DNA of 59,220 nucleotides, taken from assembly GCF_000687165.1 (NCBI RefSeq), contig NZ_JMKU01000026.1:1-59220 (forward strand), given 5' to 3'. The DNA is from Paracidovorax oryzae ATCC 19882. Its GTDB lineage: Bacteria > Pseudomonadota > Gammaproteobacteria > Burkholderiales > Burkholderiaceae_C. Below are positions 54,901 through 59,220 of the stretch, piece by piece. Position 1 is the stretch's first letter; each line of letters opens with the position of its first letter. The notes under the pieces were generated by a model. It was not told the origin of the DNA, made no database searches, and worked only from the letters and a program-made list of their open reading frames with translations. The position numbers were made by a program, and so were the translations under genes.

Positions 54901-57047
54901 GCGTCTGCGGAGAGACGCAGACGCTGTACCGGAAGCCGCAGGCGCCACACCTCCAGGCCGGCCTGAGTGCCGGTGAGCCCCCCGTGGAGTTCGAGCACGC
55001 GATCACCCACACCCTGGGCCCGCTGGGCCAGCGCACGGCCACGCAGGCGCAAGGCCTGGGCACGCTGCAGTGGCTGGCCTACGGCTCGGGTCACGTGCAC
55101 GGGCTGTTGCTGGACGGCCAGCCGCTGGTGGACTGGGAGCGCGATGCGCTGCACCGCGAGGTGGGACGCACGCTGCACCTGCTGGAAGGCCAGGACAACG
55201 CAGACCTGACGGCCATCGTGCATGCACGGCAGCTGGACCCGATGGGCCGCATGCTGCACCAGGACTGGCGCGGCCTGCGCCATGGGGCGGCCATGCCAAC
55301 GACCGGTGACGCCAATGACTCCGATACGGGCCCCTCGTCCGCCGCGGGCCGCATCGCCCCGGCCCTAGGTCCCCTCTCCACACTCGCCCAGCGCCGCTAC
55401 TGGTACGACCCGCTGGGCCAACTGGTGGGCGTGCAGACCCCGGGCGAGGCCACGCGCTACGGCTACGACGCCTGGCAGCGCCTGAGCGGGCTGCACCGTG
55501 CGGGCCAGGGTACGCAGGAAGTCCGGCAGCACTGGGCGCTCGACCCCGCAGGCAATCGCCTGCCCGCGCCCCCGGAGGCCGGCGTGATGGCACCGCACGC
55601 CGATCGGCAGGCGTGGGCCCGCGAGCTGCGCGATCATCTGCAAGACCCCGACTTCGACCTGCTGCGCGCGGGCGACGGACCCGGCGAGCGTGCGGGCCCG
55701 GTCACGCACTGGCCGGGCAATCGCATCGGATGGAGCACACCGAAGGGGGATGGCGACGGCCAAGGCACCCCGATCCGCTACCGCTACGACGCCTTCGGCA
55801 ACCGGGTGCAGGCGCTGCACGCCGACGGTCGGGCGCAGCGGCTGCACTACGACGCCCTGCACCAGTTGCGCGAAGTCTGGGAGCGCGAGGGAACGCGTGG
55901 CGCCTGGCAACGGGTGGCCTGCTACCGCTATGACCCCTTCGGCCGGCGGCTGGCCAAGACCGTCGTCGGCGATAGCCGGCACAGCCACGGAGCCGCACCG
56001 GGCTCTGCAGCCACTACCCATGCTGGCTGGGACGGTGATCGCCTGGTGCATATCGAAGGCCCGCAGGGGCTGCAGCACACGCTGTACGAGCCGGACTCCT
56101 TCGTGCCGCTGCTGCGGCTGGAGCGGGACCGGGCCATCCCCACACCCGTGCAGGCCATGTTCGCGCTGGAAAACCAAGGCGGCGAATCCCACGCGGCCGC
56201 CTTGTTCGCGGGATTGCCGCGCGCACAGCGCGAATGGCTGGAACTGGCCCTGACCGACGCCCTGGGGCCGCAGGGCGATGCACCGCGATCCCGCCTGCAG
56301 GCAGGCCTGCCCGAAGCAACCGGCGCACTGCTCTCCGCGGGCCTCCGAGCCGTGCGCCAGCAACGGCAGGACTCCGCCCAGGCCCACGCGACGCGCATCC
56401 GCCATGTCCTGTGCGATCACCTGGGTACGCCCATCGCCCTGGTGGATGCCAACGGCCCGCAGGCGGGCCTGGTCACCTGGGCTGCCACCTACCACGCCTG
56501 GGGTGCCCTGCGCGAGGAATACGATCCGCACGGTATCGGGCAGGACATCCGTTTTCAGGGCCAGCAGTTCGATGCCGAAACGGGATTGCACTACAACCGG
56601 TTTCGGTACTACGACCCGGTGCTGGGGCAGTATGTGACGCAGGATCCGATTGGGTTGGTTGGAGGAATGAATAAATTAATATACCCTTTGAATCCAATTT
56701 CCAAGATAGATCCTTTCGGTCTTAAGGAGGGTGAGGGTGGATTTTTATCAAAGATATTTGGTTGGGGCGAAAAAGCTAGTTCAATCAAAGATGCTGCCGA
56801 AGCGGGGCAATTGGTTTTGGACAATAAAAAATTAGAAAAAGAATTTGGACGCCTTGAAGATGAATTGTTGTCTTGCATCTCTCAAACACCGACATGCTCT
56901 ACAGAAAAAATGCAGGCTATCGAAAAGAGGATGGAAGAGATCAGGAAGAAGATTTTAAAAAATACGGGTGAAATAACAAAGATCATGATGGAGACTCCTG
57001 GAACGTCTGCAGGTGGTCCAGTACATATTCCAGGAATGAAGCCATGA
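51993..57047 (+). CDS. PAAR-Rhs T6SS effector with variable C-terminal tip
   Basis: 1684 residues. The N-terminus is a PAAR-like cap (MSGKPAARQGDLTKKGGPIV, GSATVLIG, CSECPGG) that sharpens the VgrG spike. The Rhs shell contains many YD repeats and ends with GLHYNRFRYYDPVLGQYV and PISKIDPFGL (cleavage motif, DPFGL at 1573-1577). The 107-residue tail is AT-rich and reads as amphipathic helices (FLSKIFGWGEKASSIKDAAE, LEKEFGRLEDELLSC, MQAIEKRMEEIRKKILK) ending GGPVHIPGMKP, with a Cys pair eight residues apart. I recognise no catalytic motif. The downstream genes encode exported or membrane proteins, which suggests an envelope target such as the membrane. It overlaps the next gene as ATGA. Confidence 0.94.
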   Translation: MSGKPAARQGDLTKKGGPIVQGSATVLIGSAGGVACSECPGGMAVGNPVNPSLGAKVLTGADELDFALPGPLPLAWQRVYSSYVNAQHGAACGLLGYGWKLPLELRLRLEPDRAVLFDASGRAITFEEPLLPGQALYSSSEDLWLLRGGGMADGHPGATESTTDPNSSSTRTSTPAELLPWAQQPRWSHVPAVLRADPGCVIAVPGAGGAGAPAWVFLPAGASGEGPAAGHVLHAVIDRFGRSQRYQWGEEGLSRGRIVGVTDGTGRRYVLRYERIVPDATAARRPGRPDESVHARHSLLCPDDGMRLVGVDCTFNPLDPAVVPGAAPRPQSLVGYRYDSAGNLAEVLGADGTVLRRFGYDALHRMTEHQVRQGPQHRYVYEDQTAQGRRQGLAARPGARVAEQHNEEGLSYFFEYSEAPSQAAHPTQSARATQAARGSEDGKDGPAPVTASLPSTSQSSTVVRDSLGRTTAYHFEGEGGLKRLVRLVAPDGAEQGFRYDSAGRRLSATDALGRTTWWRYDGAGRLLGVQGPDGRSTQQHWGAAGSAQDGLLLASQDAAGLRTDFRYDDWGRLVEVATGPAGIGDGSTDRQALITRLEYEQAQEDAASGTVGFPLHTLAWCDQPVAMIDAQGGRSLYAYNACGQLARHTDCSGRSQTWRHGAWGEVVEATDALGQRTQLHHVLQHGALRLVGVQQPGNTGVRYRWGPDGWLAAATHGTHDVLEGTGEPAGTSTTVAYRHDLWGRVVEQVQAGRGVQLRYDVAGRLQELVNENGDVTRFVHDAADRLVQEVGFDGRSQVYGYDAAGQLTHTGDGHGEGHHPGAAARPELGAVVRTRLHYDLGGRLVARVAVRLPAPEPSDTEPHAILQIQRFEHTSAGTLLQARTWEAQLPHGIEPMALSTALSSDSSRPGTATDRPIPLAERWLELETQAVLSLLDRPGDPVHAPLAAALQAQRLQPETRVAMALDAFGRVCGETQTLYRKPQAPHLQAGLSAGEPPVEFEHAITHTLGPLGQRTATQAQGLGTLQWLAYGSGHVHGLLLDGQPLVDWERDALHREVGRTLHLLEGQDNADLTAIVHARQLDPMGRMLHQDWRGLRHGAAMPTTGDANDSDTGPSSAAGRIAPALGPLSTLAQRRYWYDPLGQLVGVQTPGEATRYGYDAWQRLSGLHRAGQGTQEVRQHWALDPAGNRLPAPPEAGVMAPHADRQAWARELRDHLQDPDFDLLRAGDGPGERAGPVTHWPGNRIGWSTPKGDGDGQGTPIRYRYDAFGNRVQALHADGRAQRLHYDALHQLREVWEREGTRGAWQRVACYRYDPFGRRLAKTVVGDSRHSHGAAPGSAATTHAGWDGDRLVHIEGPQGLQHTLYEPDSFVPLLRLERDRAIPTPVQAMFALENQGGESHAAALFAGLPRAQREWLELALTDALGPQGDAPRSRLQAGLPEATGALLSAGLRAVRQQRQDSAQAHATRIRHVLCDHLGTPIALVDANGPQAGLVTWAATYHAWGALREEYDPHGIGQDIRFQGQQFDAETGLHYNRFRYYDPVLGQYVTQDPIGLVGGMNKLIYPLNPISKIDPFGLKEGEGGFLSKIFGWGEKASSIKDAAEAGQLVLDNKKLEKEFGRLEDELLSCISQTPTCSTEKMQAIEKRMEEIRKKILKNTGEITKIMMETPGTSAGGPVHIPGMKP

Positions 57048-57472
57048 AGAATATTAAGTTAATTACTTTCATTGTTGCTTTTGCCGCGACGATTTCCGTA
57101 TTTTTGCTCTATCGGCACAGCAGGGTTGATGAACTCGAAGCTTTGATCCCGAAGGGGCGATGTGTCAAGTCTCAATATGATGACGACGGAAGAAAAGATA
57201 GGATTTACATAAATTGCCAATCTGATGATGGAAAAAAGTACATCATTATTGCAAGGAGTGTGAAAGACGAAGTTCAGATTAATAATATATATTCAAATTT
57301 AAAAGAAGGTAAGAAGATAAAAGATTTCATCTGCTCCGAGTTCAAGAATCCAGGCGGCGCAAGCAGTCCTAATAAGATAACTAGTCTCCATACTTGTCTC
57401 TCTAAGAAGCGGTTTATGGTTTTTACCGCCACCAGCGAGGAGGCTATTGTGTTCTTTATTAATCAATACTGA
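57044..57472 (+). CDS. membrane-anchored immunity candidate
   Basis: 142 residues, AT-rich, start coupled to the Rhs stop as ATGA. One N-terminal membrane anchor (ITFIVAFAATISVFLLY) is followed by a soluble, probably periplasmic, domain with four Cys (GRCVKSQ, INCQSDD, FICSEF, HTCLSK) that could form disulfides. No family recognised. Position and coupling make it the prime immunity candidate for the Rhs tip. Confidence 0.72.
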   Translation: MKNIKLITFIVAFAATISVFLLYRHSRVDELEALIPKGRCVKSQYDDDGRKDRIYINCQSDDGKKYIIIARSVKDEVQINNIYSNLKEGKKIKDFICSEFKNPGGASSPNKITSLHTCLSKKRFMVFTATSEEAIVFFINQY

Positions 57473-57554
57473 GAATTCTTGAGATTGAAACAATGGAGTC
57501 AAGGCGAAGTTTGATCTGCTACAACGCGACGTGGATAGCGTAACTGCCTAAATC

Positions 57555-58010
57555 ATGAAAATGTTATTGCTTGTTGGTCTTGTCATGCTCTCATGTTCAT
57601 CGTGGGCTGAGGATGTGGCCGACCATCAAGACAAGGTATCGATCCTGGGGCAGGAGGTAACTTTGCCGGCTGGTTGTGAAATAACCGATGTCAAGAATAG
57701 ATTCATTTGCGCAGATGATTTTGGAAATGAGCAAGTAATTGGATTTAATGAGGGCGATGGGTTTGAGGGAGTAATTGAGAAAAATTATCAAGAGGCTGCT
57801 TTCAATCGATCTGTAATTAAAACTGGTTATGGCTATTTCATTCAGTACACAGCCAAAAAGAGCGGCTTGCAATACAGTTTTATATATTTGGGGAAGGAGA
57901 TGGTTGTATTCTTCGGCGGAGACCTGAGGTTGGTTTACACGCTTGCGATGCAAACTCGCAGCTTGCTGGAAGCCAAGAAAAATGCCGAAGTACCAAACAG
58001 CCATCGATGA
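57555..58010 (+). CDS. exported small protein, additional immunity candidate
   Basis: 151 residues with a signal peptide (MKMLLLVGLVMLSCSSWA, cleavage before EDV). The mature domain is beta-rich (VSILGQEVTLPAGCEITD, YGYFIQYTAKKSGLQYSFIY). No known family. AT-rich like its neighbours; probably an immunity gene kept from an earlier Rhs tip or protecting against a related toxin. Confidence 0.62.
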   Translation: MKMLLLVGLVMLSCSSWAEDVADHQDKVSILGQEVTLPAGCEITDVKNRFICADDFGNEQVIGFNEGDGFEGVIEKNYQEAAFNRSVIKTGYGYFIQYTAKKSGLQYSFIYLGKEMVVFFGGDLRLVYTLAMQTRSLLEAKKNAEVPNSHR

Positions 58011-58032
58011 TATTTGAGCCTCGGAAGTTAGA

Positions 58033-58446
58033 ATGAGAAGAATATTTTTCTCAGTCCTTTTGTTATTCTTTATTTCCTTGTCTCGTGCCCGTGATCCCTC
58101 GGGGGCGATTTCTGTTACGGGAGCTGCCAGCTTTTATCTTGGCGAGAGTGAGTTGAGAGATTGCATAGAGAAAGCTGAACAGGGAGATGGAGAAGCCTCC
58201 ATGAAGGTGTATCGCCACTTTTCTCTGGGGCTGTACGATGAAAAGAAATCAAAATACTGGTTGAAATATTCTGCCAATCTAAATATTCCCGAGGCTCAAT
58301 ATGAGTTGGCATATCATTATTTGATGGACGGAAAGATCATGGAGGCAGAGGAGTGGGCTGAAACGGCTCGCTCTAATGGTAGCGCTGAGGCGGTAAGAAT
58401 CACTGAAGAAATTAAAATAAAAAACCTGAGAGCTAATCAAAAATGA
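58033..58446 (+). CDS. exported Sel1-repeat-like protein, additional immunity candidate
   Basis: 137 residues. A signal peptide (MRRIFFSVLLLFFISLS) precedes Sel1/TPR-like helical pairs: AEQGDGEASMKVYRHFSLGL, SANLNIPEAQYELAYHYLMD and AEEWAETARSNGSAEAVR. Sel1-like proteins occur as immunity proteins in T6SS islands. It follows the previous gene after 22 bases. Confidence 0.68.
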   Translation: MRRIFFSVLLLFFISLSRARDPSGAISVTGAASFYLGESELRDCIEKAEQGDGEASMKVYRHFSLGLYDEKKSKYWLKYSANLNIPEAQYELAYHYLMDGKIMEAEEWAETARSNGSAEAVRITEEIKIKNLRANQK

Positions 58447-58453
58447 TCGTGAA

Positions 58454-58517
58454 AAGCCCGCCGTCGTACGGGTGGGATTTCCGCGTTTGCCGAAATGTAT
58501 GCGTACATGTTTTTTTT
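58454..58517 (+). terminator. possible terminator between immunity candidates
   Basis: An imperfect GC-rich hairpin (CCCGCCGT/ACGGGTGGG, about 58457-58477) is followed by a small dyad ATGTA-TGCG-TACAT (58495-58508) and eight T. Either may attenuate the transcript. Confidence 0.35.
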
Positions 58518-58529
58518 GAGTGAGGGTTA

Positions 58530-58790
58530 ATGGTTTTCGAAATTGCCGATGTTCATGAGGGCTCGGTAGTTAGGAAATTGATATTCCTGGCGGCCACGTT
58601 CTTTGCTGCAGGTTATTTTGCATGGGTGATTTTTGCTTCAAATACTATCAAAGAGTTCTGCACTACTGCTGGTGACAGGTGTGTGACCGTTCATGGGTGG
58701 GTGGATTCACCCATCATGAGAGGTGAACGATCGATAGTGACCCGTTGGCGCCTACGAATTTCGGGAGCGAAGTTGATCTCTCAGAAATAA
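58530..58790 (+). CDS. small membrane protein, further immunity candidate
   Basis: 86 residues from ATG 58530 with GAGTGAGGG upstream. One hydrophobic helix (LIFLAATFFAAGYFAWVIFA) and a short, probably periplasmic, tail with two Cys (EFCTTAGDRCVTVHG). No family recognised. It belongs to the AT-rich cassette array behind the Rhs gene. Confidence 0.55.
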   Translation: MVFEIADVHEGSVVRKLIFLAATFFAAGYFAWVIFASNTIKEFCTTAGDRCVTVHGWVDSPIMRGERSIVTRWRLRISGAKLISQK

Positions 58791-58793
58791 ACT

Positions 58794-58899
58794 ATGAGAT
58801 ATTTAGTTTTTCTGCTATTGCTAACCCCTGTCATTCCTTCTCTCGTTTTTCTTGTTTTGTTGTTTTATGATGTAAATATCGCTTTCGATATCTCCCCCC
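58794..58899 (+). pseudogene. 5' fragment of a small hydrophobic protein gene
   Basis: An ATG three bases after the previous stop codon starts MRYLVFLLLLTPVIPSLVFL, a strongly hydrophobic membrane-like start. After about 34 codons the composition changes abruptly to GC-rich DNA that appears to belong to an insertion sequence, although the frame stays open to the window edge. The gene was probably cut by that insertion. The end coordinate is the approximate composition break. Confidence 0.4.
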
Positions 58900-58929
58900 G
58901 CGTCAGAATAGTTGTCGCCTCGATAGGAC

Positions 58930-59220
58930 TCCGGTGTTCGGAGTTCATGAAGGTAGTAGGAGGCTGTGTAGTTGTGGTCGAAGGTCTGCGTGGTGGGCAA
59001 CGCGAAGCGTTGTCCACGGCAAGCGGGCCGGTGCGCGCAGCGCATCGTCCACAAATGCACAGCCTTGCAGGTGCCTTCAGGCGCCGGCCCGCTGCCGTGT
59101 GTTCACCCCGGGGGCGAAGAGCGAGAAGCCAGTTGGCACGATACGGACAAGCATTCAAAGACAGAGCGGTGGGCAGGTTGCTGCCACCGCACAGCGCCAC
59201 GCCCGATGAGCTGGCGCGTG
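58930..59220 (+). mobile_element. probable IS3-type element, left part, continues past the right edge
   Basis: GC-rich DNA follows the AT-rich immunity cassettes. It contains a short hairpin (GGGCAACGC-GAA-GCGTTG, about 58998-59018) and a long imperfect inverted repeat (AGCGGGCCGG near 59024 with CCGGCCCGCT near 59085), then the start of a transposase-like frame. The exact left end could not be located. Confidence 0.45.
59133..59220 (+). CDS. IS3-type transposase (OrfA-like) N-terminus, cut by window edge
   Basis: From a TTG at 59133 the frame reads LARYGQAFKDRAVGRLLPPH and continues SATPDELAR. This matches the beginning of a helix-turn-helix transposase subunit that normally goes on to a TLERWR-like segment. 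Only 29 codons are visible, so the call rests on pattern memory and the true start may differ. Confidence 0.55.
   Translation, partial: MARYGQAFKDRAVGRLLPPHSATPDELAR

Noticed and set aside
58821-59060. Minus-strand frame with a protein-like tail (HNYTASYYLHELRTPES)
   Set aside because: Reads plausibly for about 40 residues but crosses the composition break, has no start signal and overlaps the plus-strand fragment; I could not support it as a gene.

Overview
The window is high-GC DNA (roughly two thirds G+C, broken by sharp AT-rich patches) from a beta-proteobacterium. Gene content and protein style (fkpB-ispH pair, serS, Smr protein, VgrG/Rhs loci with DUF2169, AmiC-AmiR with an Urt-like ABC transporter) suggest Comamonadaceae, most likely an Acidovorax/Paracidovorax-type organism. 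That assignment is an inference from protein resemblance, not a database result.

Layout. (1) 1-12510, minus strand: a type VI secretion (T6SS) cargo locus read right to left: vgrG, DUF3540, TIGR02270-type protein, DUF2169 adaptor, ketosynthase-like protein, an Rhs effector with an AT-rich C-terminal toxin, and an AT-rich immunity candidate. The end of an IS5-family element abuts the stop codon of the immunity gene and runs off the left edge. (2) 12730-29943: mostly chromosomal genes: a CpdB-like nucleotide phosphodiesterase lipoprotein, two divergent PepSY proteins, a two-component system, Smr, cupin, AraC regulator, phytase-like lipoprotein, RadC, FkpB, IspH, CNNM/CorC protein, CBS protein, PLP dehydratase, SerS, methyltransferase and VOC protein. 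(3) 30040-31387: tRNA-Ser(CGA), a gene-poor scar and a HicB-HicA toxin-antitoxin pair. (4) 31388-36240, minus: an operon of an outer-membrane barrel, a short periplasmic PstS-like protein and a GGDEF-GGDEF-EAL receptor, resembling a YfiBNR signalling triad in layout. (5) 36634-47729, plus: a nitrogen-scavenging locus: AmiC-like sensor, AmiR-like ANTAR antiterminator, Tat-exported binding protein, UrtBCDE-like ABC transporter, a double nitrilase, and a polar-amino-acid-type binding protein with two permeases but no ATPase. Two leader terminators, each preceded by a hexaloop hairpin with A at loop position 1 and G at position 4, sit before the AmiC gene and the binding-protein gene; these are the expected targets of the ANTAR protein. 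(6) 47847-49214: an M16 zinc peptidase. (7) 49565-58900, plus: a second T6SS cargo locus: vgrG, a PAAR-Rhs effector with an AT-rich tail, and four small exported or membrane-anchored immunity candidates plus a fragment of a fifth. The window ends in the start of what looks like an IS3-type transposase gene.

The two vgrG loci point outward in opposite orientation and are bounded on their variable toxin/immunity sides by insertion sequences, the usual picture of rapidly exchanged Rhs tips. The most informative observations are the ANTAR leader pair, the double nitrilase whose second half has lost the catalytic Lys and Cys, the two Rhs tip/immunity modules of unknown chemistry, and the YfiBNR-like triad.
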